Below, one piece after another: positions 1-6,617 of a stretch of DNA of 6,622 nucleotides. The notes under the pieces were generated by a model, which saw only the letters and a program-made list of their open reading frames with translations, did no database searches and was not told the DNA's origin. Within the stretch, counting starts at the first letter, position 1. Each line of letters begins with the position of its first letter. A program made the position numbers and the translations under genes. The stretch lies in assembly GCA_023388235.1 (NCBI GenBank), contig JAEWGQ010000427.1, positions 1 through 6,622 of the forward strand. The letters run 5' to 3'. Source of the DNA: Actinomycetes bacterium (lineage in GTDB: Bacteria > Actinomycetota > Actinomycetes > Actinomycetales > Cellulomonadaceae).

Positions 1-27
1 CGCCCGTCCCGCCCGTCCCGCCCCGCC
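1..27. repeat. Short GC-rich tandem repeat, 9-bp unit
   Basis: The unit CGCCCGTCC occurs exactly at 1-9 and 10-18, with a degenerate third copy at 19-27. It lies at the window edge, so it may extend further upstream. In DNA this rich in GC, such a short repeat may be chance or replication slippage. No function is claimed. Confidence 0.4.
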
Positions 28-34
28 CGGGGCG
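19..34. terminator. Possible GC hairpin, perhaps ending an upstream gene
   Basis: CGCCCC (19-24) can pair with GGGGCG (29-34) around a 4-nt loop, making a 6-bp all-GC stem. There is no T-run on either side, so this is not a classic intrinsic terminator. In high-GC actinobacteria, terminators often lack a U-tract. The preceding gene is outside the window, so its role cannot be judged. Confidence 0.2.
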
Positions 35-186
35 CGTCGCGGCACGTGCGGCCGGTCGCCGCCCGGTCGCGGTGCCCCGCGGGTCCGCCCGGCCCCCGGT
101 CGCTGACCTGTCCGGGACCCTCGGCCCTGGTGCGCGGGCGCGGGGCGCGGGAAGGTGGAGGGGACGCACGGCACGGGAGGTGCGAC

Positions 187-1107
187 ATGGGTGACACGGT
201 GGTCGTCGGCTACGACACGTCGGCGGAGTCCGCGTCGGCGGTCCGGTGGGCAGCGGTCGAGGCCGCCCGGCGCGGCTGGACCCTCGAGGTGGTCCACGTC
301 TGGGGCTTCGCCGGGCAGGAGGGCGGCGGCGCGGGCGGGTCCTGGCTCGGCCGTCAGGTCCTGGCGCAGGTGCAGGAGGTCGCGGACGAGGGCGCGTCCC
401 TCGCGCGGGCCGCCGCGCCGGGCGTGCACGCGGAGGGGGTCGTGCTGCACGGGCCCCCGGGCGCGGTGCTCGTCGAGCGGGCCCAGGACGCGCGCGCCGT
501 CGTGCTGGGCCGGCACGGCTCGGGTCGCGTGCGCGGCACCCTCGTCGGGTCCGTGGCCTCGGGCGTGCTGCACCACGCGACGTGCCCGGTCGTGGTGATC
601 CCCGAGGACTCGCACCGCGCGGCGGCGGGCGAGCCGGTCGTCGTCGGGTTCGACGGCTCCCCGCAGGGGTACGGCGCGCTGGAGGCCGCGTGCGAGCACG
701 CCGCCCTGCACGGTGCGGACGTGGTGGCGCTGACGGGCTGGACCGTGACGGCGGACGTCGCGAGCACCGGCTACTGGGCCCTGGCGTACCCGCGGCAGTC
801 GCCCGGCGAGGTGGCGCTCGCCGAGGCGGAGCGGGTGGTCGAGCGGGCGCGGTCGTGGTCGTCGTCCCGCCACGACGTGACGGTGACCTGCGACGTCGCC
901 GAGGGGCGCGCATCCGACGTGCTGGTCCGCCGGTCGCGGCACGCGCGGCTCGTGGTCGTGGGGACGCGCGGCCGCGGGGGGTTCACCAGCCTGGTGCTCG
1001 GGTCGACGAGCCGCGCCGTGGTGCAGCGGGCGCACTGCCCGGTGCTCGTCACGCGCGGGGCCCGGCCGCCGGCCGCCGACGTCGAGGGGCGCGGGGTGGC
1101 GGGCTGA
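187..1107 (+). CDS. Tandem-domain universal stress protein (UspA family)
   Basis: This 306-residue soluble protein has two Usp domains in tandem, about residues 3-146 and 149-295. Each begins with a beta strand and an acidic residue in the nucleotide pocket (VVVGYD, D10; VVVGFD, D156). Each carries a complete ATP-binding motif G-x2-G-x9-G-S: G108/G111/G121-S122 and G259/G262/G272-S273. The family is cytoplasmic and ATP-binding tandem Usps are common in actinobacteria, where they are linked to hypoxia, dormancy and stress survival; the role here is inferred from that. The ATG at 187 is chosen because GGGAGGTG (175-182) sits at ideal Shine-Dalgarno distance. The frame stays open upstream to 46, but that extension is low-complexity Arg/Pro/Gly sequence that does not look like protein. 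It appears to be a single-gene unit, with a 130-bp gap before the next gene. A weak palindrome lies upstream at 111-130. Confidence 0.93.
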   Translation: MGDTVVVGYDTSAESASAVRWAAVEAARRGWTLEVVHVWGFAGQEGGGAGGSWLGRQVLAQVQEVADEGASLARAAAPGVHAEGVVLHGPPGAVLVERAQDARAVVLGRHGSGRVRGTLVGSVASGVLHHATCPVVVIPEDSHRAAAGEPVVVGFDGSPQGYGALEAACEHAALHGADVVALTGWTVTADVASTGYWALAYPRQSPGEVALAEAERVVERARSWSSSRHDVTVTCDVAEGRASDVLVRRSRHARLVVVGTRGRGGFTSLVLGSTSRAVVQRAHCPVLVTRGARPPAADVEGRGVAG

Positions 1108-1110
1108 GCC

Positions 1111-1128
1111 CTGGGTCCTGGCACCCAG
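1111..1128 (+). terminator. Weak hairpin after the universal stress gene
   Basis: CTGGGT (1111-1116) pairs perfectly with ACCCAG (1123-1128) around a 6-nt loop, starting three bases after the stop codon at 1107. No T-run follows. Its position suits a terminator separating the stress gene from the cyclase gene, but a 6-bp stem is weak evidence. Confidence 0.3.
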
Positions 1129-1153
1129 CGGTCCAGGCCGGTCCCAGCGGACG

Positions 1154-1181
1154 CTCAGATCCGCCGCGACCCGGTCGATGA
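1154..1181 (+). promoter_or_regulatory. Candidate FliA/WhiG-type (sigma-28) promoter for the cyclase gene
   Basis: CTCA (1154-1157) and GTCGATGA (1174-1181) are separated by 16 bases. The enterobacterial sigma-28 consensus is TAAA-N15-GCCGATAA, so the -10 box matches 6 of 8 positions and the -35 box 2 of 4, with one extra base of spacing. Transcription would begin near 1188, leaving a leader of about 50 nt before the ATG at 1238. The earlier in-frame ATG at 1178 lies inside this -10 box. The match is suggestive, not proof, because the -35 part is poor. Confidence 0.4.
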
Positions 1182-1224
1182 CTAGGGCAAGTACCCGGCG
1201 CACCCGCCGGGACGGGGCACGAAC

Positions 1225-1229
1225 AGGGA
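1225..1229 (+). promoter_or_regulatory. Ribosome binding site that sets the cyclase start
   Basis: AGGGA lies 8 nt before the ATG at 1238. The alternative in-frame ATG at 1178 has no purine-rich stretch in the preceding 15 bases. This supports the shorter protein. Confidence 0.6.
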
Positions 1230-1237
1230 CGGATGCC

Positions 1238-2650
1238 ATGGACGGCACGCAGCCCCCGGGCGCGGACGTCGCCCGGTACATCGACCGGCTGTCCCAGCAG
1301 GCGGCCACGATCGTGCGCCAGGCCTCACGCATCGTGCTGCTCGAGACCGCGATCGAGGCCGCCCCCATCGGCATCGGGCTCGTCACCCCCGACGGCCGGA
1401 CCCCGATGACCAACGCGACCCTGCGCCGCATGCTCGGCTACTCCGAGGAGGAGTTCGCGCGGCTGCCGTTCTCGGCGTACACGGCGCCGGAGGACGTCGC
1501 GGAGAACGACCGGCTGTTCCAGGAGACCATCGCCGGCCTGCGGGACCGGTTCGCGATGGAGAAGCGGTTCATCCGCAAGGACGGCTCGATCCTCTGGGTG
1601 GACCTCACCGTCTCGCTGCTGCGCGACGTCGCCGGGCGGCCCGAGTACGTGATCGGGATGACGCAGGACATCACCGAGAGCAAGCGCCTCGCCGACGAGC
1701 TGCGCGCCGCGGAGCTGCACTACCGCCTGATCGTGGAGCACGTGCCGGCGGTCGTGTACATCGCCGAGCCCGGACCGCAGGGCCGGTTCGAGTACGTCAG
1801 CCCCCGCCTCGAGTGGATGCTCGGGTACAGCCCGCAGGAGTGGCTGGACGACCCCGACCTGTGGACGCAGGCCATGCACCCCGAGGACCGCGAGACCCTG
1901 CGCCGCCACGAGGACCTCGTGCCGCAGGCCGCGGAGGGCGACATGTTCCCGTCCACGACGTACCGCCTGCGGCACCGCGACGGCTACGACGTGTGGGTGC
2001 GCGACGACGCCGTGCTGCGCTACGACCGCGACGGGCGGCCGCGGCTGCACGGCGTGCTGGTGGACGTCACGCAGGAGAAGTCGCTCGAGGAGCGGCTCGC
2101 GCACATGGTCGACCACGACGCGCTGACCGGGCTGGTGAACCGGGCGCACTTCCACCGGCTCGTGGACACGGCGCTCGCGGCCCGCCCGCCCGCCGACGAG
2201 CCGGGGTCCGCGGAGACCGCGGGCAGCGTCGCGGTGATGTACGTCGACCTCGACGAGTTCAAGGCCGTGAACGACGGCTTCGGGCACGCGGTGGGGGACC
2301 GGGTGCTGGTGGCGGTCGCGGAGCGGCTGCGCGCCCTCGCCCCGGCCGGGAGCGCCGTCGCGCGCCTCGGCGGCGACGAGTTCGCCCTGCTGCTCTCCGG
2401 GCAGCGCGACGCCGCCACCGCGGCCGCCGGCGTCGCGGCCGCGCTCGGCGAGGTCACGGTCGACGTCGCCGGCGAGACGGCGCGGGTGCGCGCCAGCGTC
2501 GGGGTCGCCGTCGCGAACCGGTGGCACACCACCGAGCTGCTGCTGCACGACGCCGACCAGGCGATGTACCAGGCCAAGCACGGCCCGGACCGGCACGACG
2601 GCGCGCCGGGGCACGGCGGGGCCGACGGGCGGCGCGTGCCGCGGGCCTGA
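1238..2650 (+). CDS. PAS-PAS-GGDEF diguanylate cyclase
   Basis: This 470-residue protein makes cyclic di-GMP from two GTP. An N-terminal amphipathic helix (about 10-36) leads into PAS domain 1 (about 36-150; RRMLGYSEEEF, ending in the DITESK-type hinge). PAS domain 2 follows (about 158-285; YVSPRLEWMLGYSPQEW, ending DVTQEK). A short signalling helix then joins the GGDEF domain (about 290-455; opening DHDALTGL at 292-299). The catalytic set is intact: metal-binding D337, guanine-contacting N345, D354, and GGDEF at 378-382. Numbering runs exactly 10 above PleD. The inhibitory RxxD site is missing: the equivalent residues 369-372 read PAGS. No transmembrane segment, signal peptide or EAL domain is present, so it should be a cytoplasmic sensor; the PAS ligand is unknown. 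The start at 1238 rests on AGGGA at 1225-1229; starting at 1178 would add 20 Arg/Thr-rich residues and lacks a binding site. A sigma-28-like promoter lies upstream, and the gene converges on mtnN. Confidence 0.92.
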   Translation: MDGTQPPGADVARYIDRLSQQAATIVRQASRIVLLETAIEAAPIGIGLVTPDGRTPMTNATLRRMLGYSEEEFARLPFSAYTAPEDVAENDRLFQETIAGLRDRFAMEKRFIRKDGSILWVDLTVSLLRDVAGRPEYVIGMTQDITESKRLADELRAAELHYRLIVEHVPAVVYIAEPGPQGRFEYVSPRLEWMLGYSPQEWLDDPDLWTQAMHPEDRETLRRHEDLVPQAAEGDMFPSTTYRLRHRDGYDVWVRDDAVLRYDRDGRPRLHGVLVDVTQEKSLEERLAHMVDHDALTGLVNRAHFHRLVDTALAARPPADEPGSAETAGSVAVMYVDLDEFKAVNDGFGHAVGDRVLVAVAERLRALAPAGSAVARLGGDEFALLLSGQRDAATAAAGVAAALGEVTVDVAGETARVRASVGVAVANRWHTTELLLHDADQAMYQAKHGPDRHDGAPGHGGADGRRVPRA

Positions 2651-2661
2651 CCGCTCAGGCC
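2644..2661. terminator. Perfect inverted repeat containing both convergent stop codons
   Basis: GGCCTGA (2644-2650) and TCAGGCC (2655-2661) form a perfect 7-bp stem with a 4-base loop, CCGC. The TGA ending the cyclase gene is the last three bases of the left arm. The TGA ending mtnN, read on the minus strand, is the first three bases of the right arm. The hairpin can form in both transcripts, so a compact bidirectional terminator is the obvious reading. There is no T-run, so its efficiency is uncertain. Confidence 0.5.
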
Positions 2662-3410
2662 GTGGCGGGCACCCGCGCCAGCATCGCGAGCACCACCGCG
2701 GCGGACCGCTCGGCCGCGTCGTCCACGTGCGTGCGGAAGTCGTCCGCCCCGGCCGGGCCGCACAGGTCGGAGATGCCGCGCACGGCCAGGAACGGCACGC
2801 CGTGCACGTGCGCCACCTGCGCGAGCGCGGTGGTCTCCATGTCGGTCGACAGGCCGCCGGGGAACTGCTCCCGCACCGGCCCCACGAGCGCGGCGTCGAC
2901 GAACGCGTCCGAGGACAGCATCTGCCCGGCGCGCACCGTGAGGTCGCCGGCGTCGGCGCCGAGGGCCGCCCCGCGCAGGGCCGTGTCACCCCGGTACACC
3001 GGCGGCATGCCCGGGACCTGCCCGAGCGCGTAGCCGAAGGCCCGCGCGTCGGCGTTCGTGTACACGTGCTCGGTCCCGACCACGACGTCGCCGACGTGCA
3101 CACCCGCCTGCACGCCGCCCGCCGACCCGGCGCTGACCAGCGCGGCCGGAGCCCGCCCGCCCCGCGCCGCGGCGACGAGGACGAGCGCGGCCGACGCGGC
3201 GGACGCGGCGTTCACCAGGCCGATGCCGCTGCGCACCAGGAGCACCGTGCGGGCACCGACGGTGAGCACGTGGTGCTCCGCCCCGCCCACGGTCGCCGGG
3301 TCGCCGACGGCGTCGGCCCGCTCCAGGAACGGCGCGGCCTCGTCCGGCATCGCGACGCCGACGACGACGTCCACCGCGGCGAGGGTGCCCGGCACGCTTC
3401 CGGCGCTCAC
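2655..3410 (-). CDS. mtnN: 5'-methylthioadenosine/S-adenosylhomocysteine nucleosidase
   Basis: This 251-residue cytosolic enzyme hydrolyses S-adenosylhomocysteine to S-ribosylhomocysteine plus adenine, and methylthioadenosine to methylthioribose plus adenine. All the catalytic landmarks of E. coli Pfs/MtnN are present: the N-terminal glutamate (AMPDE, E24, matching E12), the core SAGSAGG (93-99), the family segment [17 protein letters not shown] (120-136), the M191-E192 substrate pair in STDMETTA, and the catalytic aspartate D215 in GISDLCG. The length is slightly above the usual 230 or so because of an N-terminal extension of about 12 residues. The GTG start at 3410 overlaps the luxS stop as GTGA, and AGGTGA lies 4 nt before it, so translation is probably coupled to luxS. 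The frame is open further upstream, but that stretch lies within luxS. Its product is the LuxS substrate, so the pair runs consecutive steps. The gene ends 4 bp from the convergent cyclase gene. Confidence 0.95.
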   Translation of the reverse strand: MSAGSVPGTLAAVDVVVGVAMPDEAAPFLERADAVGDPATVGGAEHHVLTVGARTVLLVRSGIGLVNAASAASAALVLVAAARGGRAPAALVSAGSAGGVQAGVHVGDVVVGTEHVYTNADARAFGYALGQVPGMPPVYRGDTALRGAALGADAGDLTVRAGQMLSSDAFVDAALVGPVREQFPGGLSTDMETTALAQVAHVHGVPFLAVRGISDLCGPAGADDFRTHVDDAAERSAAVVLAMLARVPATA

Positions 3411-3874
3411 GCGGTCACCTGGCTCCAGGCGGCGCGCTGCGCGAGGAACTCCCGCGCCGCGCCCTGCGCGCCCTCCAGCGTGTGGTTCGCGCCCCAGCCG
3501 CACTGCACCTCGTTCGCGGCGGGCACCTCCTGGGCCCGCGTGATGTCCTCGAGCGTGTCGGCCACCAGCTGCTGCACGTCCTCCTCGGCCCACTCGCCCT
3601 GCAGGATCAGGTAGAACCCGGTCTGGCAGCCCATCGGGGAGAAGTCGATGACCCGGTCGCTGTGGTTGCGCGAGTGCTCCGCGAACAGGTGCTCCAGCGA
3701 GTGCACGACCGGCATCTCCAGGTGCGCCACGTTCGGCTGCGCGAACCGGAGGTCGTACTTGCTGATGACGTCGCCCGCCGGGAGCACCTTGCGGTCCGCC
3801 AGCCGGATGTACGGGGCGGCGACGGTCCGGTGGTCGAGGTTGAACGACTCGACGTTCATGCGGGGCTGGTTCAC
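3407..3874 (-). CDS. luxS: S-ribosylhomocysteine lyase (autoinducer-2 synthase)
   Basis: LuxS cleaves S-ribosylhomocysteine to homocysteine and DPD, which rearranges to autoinducer-2. It is a cytosolic metal-dependent homodimer. The 155-residue product has the complete active site: HSLEH at 58-62, giving metal ligands H58 and H62 with catalytic E61; the catalytic cysteine C83 in PMGCQTGFY; and the third metal ligand C125 in [12 protein letters not shown]. The early SFNLDH motif (10-15) is also typical, and the length is normal for the family. The start is taken as GTG at 3874 because GAGGA (3884-3880) sits 5 nt upstream. The ATG at 3859 would give 150 residues but has no ribosome binding site. 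The gene is first in an operon with mtnN (4-nt GTGA overlap) and diverges from the ABC exporter across a 123-bp gap. It may serve methyl-cycle recycling, signalling, or both; sequence cannot separate these. Confidence 0.96.
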   Translation of the reverse strand: MNQPRMNVESFNLDHRTVAAPYIRLADRKVLPAGDVISKYDLRFAQPNVAHLEMPVVHSLEHLFAEHSRNHSDRVIDFSPMGCQTGFYLILQGEWAEEDVQQLVADTLEDITRAQEVPAANEVQCGWGANHTLEGAQGAAREFLAQRAAWSQVTA

Positions 3875-3879
3875 GGCGG

Positions 3880-3884
3880 TCCTC
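3880..3884 (-). promoter_or_regulatory. Ribosome binding site that sets the luxS start
   Basis: On the minus strand GAGGA is followed by a 5-nt spacer and the GTG at 3874. For the ATG at 3859 the same site would be 20 nt away, which is too far. This favours the 155-residue form of LuxS. Confidence 0.6.
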
Positions 3885-3961
3885 GGGTTCGCTCGGCGGG
3901 GTGCTGCTGGGCCCATTGTGCAGCGGCGGGCCGGTGGCGGGTATTCCGTGGCCGGTTGCGG

Positions 3962-3990
3962 GCGACGGTGTCGGGGCCCGCCGCTAGGGT
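3962..3990 (+). promoter_or_regulatory. Candidate leaderless promoter for the ABC exporter operon
   Basis: TAGGGT (3985-3990) fits the actinobacterial -10 pattern TAnnnT and ends 7 nt before the GTG at 3998, so transcription would start at or next to the start codon. A -35 candidate, GCGACG (3962-3967), keeps only the GAC core of TTGACA at 17-bp spacing. No Shine-Dalgarno sequence precedes the GTG, as expected for a leaderless message. The rest of the luxS-ABC gap (3875-3961) shows no other strong element. Confidence 0.45.
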
Positions 3991-3997
3991 CGTCGCC

Positions 3998-4924
3998 GTG
4001 CCCGCCTCCGTGATCGCCGCCCGCGGCCTCGTCAAGCGCTTCGGCGACCTCGCCGCGGTCGACGGCATCGACCTCGACGTCCCGCCGGGGGAGTCCTTCG
4101 GCCTGCTCGGGCCCAACGGCGCCGGCAAGTCGACCACCATGCGGATGATCGGCGCCGTCTCGTCGCGCACCGGGGGCGACCTGCGCGTCCTCGGCCTGGA
4201 CCCCGACACCCACGGCCCGGAGATCCGCTCGCGGCTGGGCGTCGTGCCGCAGGAGGACAACCTCGACACCGAGCTGCGCGCCCGGGACAACCTCATCGTG
4301 TACGGCCGCTACTTCGGCCTGCCGCGGGCGGTGTGCGCCGAGCGCGCCGACCGGCTGCTGGCGTTCGCGCAGCTCGAGGACAAGGCGCGCGCCAAGGTCG
4401 ACGACCTGTCCGGCGGCATGAAGCGGCGGCTGACGATCGCCCGGGCCCTGGTGAACGAGCCGCCCGTGCTGATGCTCGACGAGCCGACCACGGGCCTGGA
4501 CCCGCAGGCCCGGCACGTGCTGTGGGACCGGCTGTTCCGGCTCAAGGAGCAGGGCACGACCCTCGTCCTCACCACGCACTACATGGACGAGGCGGAGCAG
4601 CTGTGCGACCGCCTCGTCGTCGTCGACCACGGCCGGATCATGGCCGAGGGCAGCCCGGCCGAGCTCATCCGCGCGTACTCGTCCCGCGAGGTCGCCGAGC
4701 TCCGGTTCGGGTCCGACCGCAACGAGGCCGCGGCCCGCGAGCTCGCGGGGGTGGGCGACCGCCTCGAGGTGCTGCCGGACCGGGTGCTCGTGTACGCGGC
4801 CGACGGCGAGGCGGTGCTCGACCACGTCGTGCGCGCCGGGATGCGGCCCACCACCAGCCTGGTGCGGCGCTCCAGCCTGGAGGACGTGTTCCTCCGGCTC
4901 ACCGGGCGGAGCCTGATCGAGTGA
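3998..4924 (+). CDS. ABC-2 type exporter ATP-binding protein (NodI/DrrA-like)
   Basis: This 308-residue cytoplasmic ATPase powers the two permeases encoded directly after it. All nucleotide-binding motifs are present in order: Walker [10 protein letters not shown] (38-46), Q-loop Q85, signature LSGGM (137-141), Walker B VLMLDE (157-162, catalytic E162), D-loop around GLDPQ (166-170), and H-loop H194. The segment after the H-loop ([19 protein letters not shown]) and a C-terminal domain of about 80 residues ending in [11 protein letters not shown] are typical of the NodI/DrrA group, which exports lipid-like molecules, oligosaccharides or drugs. The substrate here is unknown. GTG at 3998 is chosen because of the TAGGGT box 7 nt upstream and the lack of a ribosome binding site for any start; a second GTG at 4010 would shorten the protein by four residues. 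The stop overlaps the next gene as GTGA. Confidence 0.93.
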   Translation: MPASVIAARGLVKRFGDLAAVDGIDLDVPPGESFGLLGPNGAGKSTTMRMIGAVSSRTGGDLRVLGLDPDTHGPEIRSRLGVVPQEDNLDTELRARDNLIVYGRYFGLPRAVCAERADRLLAFAQLEDKARAKVDDLSGGMKRRLTIARALVNEPPVLMLDEPTTGLDPQARHVLWDRLFRLKEQGTTLVLTTHYMDEAEQLCDRLVVVDHGRIMAEGSPAELIRAYSSREVAELRFGSDRNEAAARELAGVGDRLEVLPDRVLVYAADGEAVLDHVVRAGMRPTTSLVRRSSLEDVFLRLTGRSLIE

Positions 4925-5766
4925 GCGCGGCCCCCGACGTCCAGGACCCCGCCGCGCTCGCGCGCGCCGCCGCCCGCCGGCCCCGGCGGTTCGGCGCGCT
5001 GTACGTCGCCGAGTACCGGCTGCGGTCCGCGAGGGCCTACGGCTGGACCATCGTCGTGTCCAGCGTCGGCGGGCCCCTGCTGTACCTGCTCGGGCTCGGC
5101 GGCGGGCTGCAGACGTTCGTCGGGGACCTCGGCACGGGCGCCGACGGCCGGCCCGTCGAGTACGTCCTGTTCGTCGCGCCCGCGCTGCTCGTGGCCGCCG
5201 CCGTCTCCATCGCCACCGAGGAGTTCACCTACACGGTGATGGAGGGGTTCAAGTGGCGGCGCACGTTCTGGGCCGTGAACGCCACGCCCGTCGAACCGGG
5301 GCAGGTCGCCGGCGGGCTGGCCCTCGCGGTCGGCGCCCGGATGCTCGTCACGTCCGCGGCGTACTACGCCATCACCGCCGCGTTCGGGGCGGTCGGCGAC
5401 CCGCTCCGCGCGGCGCTGCTGCCGCTGATCGGCCTGCTCGCCGGGATGGCGTTCGGCCTGCCGCTGCTCGCCTACGCCGCGTCGCTGACCGAGGACACGG
5501 GGCAGTTCTCCGTCGTGCAGCGGTTCGTGTTCACCCCGATGTTCCTGTTCTCCGGCACGTTCTACCCGCTGGACACCCTGCCGGGCTGGCTGCACTGGAT
5601 CGGCTGGATCTCCCCGGTGTGGCACGGCACGGAGCTGGGGCGGGCGGTCTCCTACGGTGCCCCGATCGGCGTCCCGGCGGCCGTCGGGCACGTGGCCTTC
5701 CTGCTGGCGCTCGCCGCCGCGGGCTGGTGGGTGGCCCGGCGCCGGTTCGAGCGGAGGCTGCGGTGA
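4921..5766 (+). CDS. ABC-2 type exporter permease, first subunit (NodJ-like)
   Basis: This 281-residue inner-membrane protein should form half of the exporter channel. After a basic cytoplasmic N-terminus (ARRPRR) come six hydrophobic segments, judged by eye at about 42-62, 81-98, 129-157, 164-188, 200-217 and 252-272, and the protein ends in an Arg-rich cytoplasmic tail. Landmarks of the ABC-2/NodJ permease family are APALL (86-90), [12 protein letters not shown] (206-217) before the fifth extracellular loop, and SPVWHGTEL (231-239). GTG at 4921 overlaps the ATPase stop as GTGA, with GGAG at 4908-4911 at 9-nt spacing, so translation is likely coupled. It resembles the next gene in layout and motifs but not in most residues, so the two look like diverged paralogues. 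There is no signal peptide. The transported compound cannot be deduced. Confidence 0.9.
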   Translation: MSAAPDVQDPAALARAAARRPRRFGALYVAEYRLRSARAYGWTIVVSSVGGPLLYLLGLGGGLQTFVGDLGTGADGRPVEYVLFVAPALLVAAAVSIATEEFTYTVMEGFKWRRTFWAVNATPVEPGQVAGGLALAVGARMLVTSAAYYAITAAFGAVGDPLRAALLPLIGLLAGMAFGLPLLAYAASLTEDTGQFSVVQRFVFTPMFLFSGTFYPLDTLPGWLHWIGWISPVWHGTELGRAVSYGAPIGVPAAVGHVAFLLALAAAGWWVARRRFERRLR

Positions 5767-6617
5767 CCGAGGACCTGCGCGAGACCGAGCTGCTGCCCGT
5801 GCGCCGGCCGCCGACCGGCCTGCGGCGGGTGCCCGCCGTGCGCGCGCTGTACTCCGGGAACGCCCGGGTCGTCGTGCAGCGCGGGCTGCTCGCCACGAAG
5901 AGCACCAACTGGGTCGTCGTCGTGTCCGGGTTCTTCGAGCCGGTGTTCTTCCTGCTCGCGATGGGCGTCGGCCTGGGCACCCACATCGGCGACGTCGAGC
6001 TCCCCGGCGGCAGGTCCGTGCCGTACGCCGCGTACATCGCGCCCGCGCTGCTCGCGGTGTCCGCGATGAACGGCGCGGTCTACGACTCGACGTGGAACGT
6101 GTTCTTCAAGATGCACTTCGGCAAGCTGTACGACGCGATGCTCTCCACGTCGCTCGGGCCGCTCGACGTCGCGCTCGGGGAGATCTGCTACGCCCTGCTG
6201 CGCGGGCTGGTGTACGCCGCCGGGTTCCTCACCGTCATGCAGGTGCTCGGGCTCAACCTCGCCTGGACCGCCGTGCTGTCGCTGCCCGCCGTGGTGCTGA
6301 TCGCGTTCGGGTTCGCGAGCCTCGGGATGGCCGTCACCTCGTACATGTCGACGTTCCAGCAGATGGACTGGATCACGATCGTCATGCTGCCGATGTTCCT
6401 GCTGTCCGCGACGTTCTTCCCGATCAGCGTGTACCCCGAGCCGCTGCAGCTCGCGATCCAGGCCATGCCGCTGTGGCACGCCGTCGAGCTGATCCGCGGG
6501 CTCACGACCGGCGAGGTCGGGGCGGGCACCTGGCTGCACGTGGCGTACTTCGCGGGGATGATCGCGATCGGCCTGGTCGCCACCACGCGGCGGCTGCGCG
6601 CGCTGTTCCTGGGCTGA
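5763..6617 (+). CDS. ABC-2 type exporter permease, second subunit (NodJ-like)
   Basis: This 284-residue inner-membrane protein is the likely partner of the preceding permease. About 49 cytoplasmic N-terminal residues precede six hydrophobic segments at about 50-70, 88-107, 141-162, 168-192, 203-221 and 257-275. The same landmarks as its neighbour occur: APALL (93-97), PMFLLSATFFPI (210-221), and MPLWHAVELIRGLT (235-248), the last being close to the NodJ signature. GTG at 5763 overlaps the previous stop as GTGA, and GGAGG (5753-5757) sits 5 nt upstream, a strong binding site. The first transmembrane segment follows TNWVVVVSGFFEP, a polar-to-hydrophobic junction typical of the family. The gene is complete, with its stop five bases before the window edge, so whether the operon continues is unknown. 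Confidence 0.9.
   Translation: MTEDLRETELLPVRRPPTGLRRVPAVRALYSGNARVVVQRGLLATKSTNWVVVVSGFFEPVFFLLAMGVGLGTHIGDVELPGGRSVPYAAYIAPALLAVSAMNGAVYDSTWNVFFKMHFGKLYDAMLSTSLGPLDVALGEICYALLRGLVYAAGFLTVMQVLGLNLAWTAVLSLPAVVLIAFGFASLGMAVTSYMSTFQQMDWITIVMLPMFLLSATFFPISVYPEPLQLAIQAMPLWHAVELIRGLTTGEVGAGTWLHVAYFAGMIAIGLVATTRRLRALFLG

Noticed and set aside
46..186. N-terminal extension of the universal stress protein to 46
   Set aside because: The extension is low-complexity Arg/Pro/Gly sequence. The ATG at 187 has a strong GGGAGGTG site and begins directly at the first Usp beta strand.
1325..3103. 592-codon open frame on the minus strand across the cyclase gene
   Set aside because: It is antisense to a protein with clear PAS and GGDEF motifs. 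Its translation is Arg/Val/His-rich with no recognisable domain. Long empty frames are expected opposite GC-rich codons.
3915..3943. Possible luxS promoter with minus-strand CACAAT as the -10 box
   Set aside because: It lacks the near-invariant first T of the -10 box, and the hexamer 17 bp upstream (TACCCG) does not resemble a -35 box. The placement is reasonable but the match is too poor to list.
3875..3997. SAM or SAH riboswitch in the luxS leader
   Set aside because: The available leader is short, and I could not recognise the conserved core or paired stems of a known SAM or SAH riboswitch.
3875..4825. Minus-strand frame that would extend luxS far upstream through the ATPase gene
   Set aside because: The frame simply lacks stops because of GC content. 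LuxS has its normal length from 3874, and the extension is antisense to intact Walker and signature motifs.
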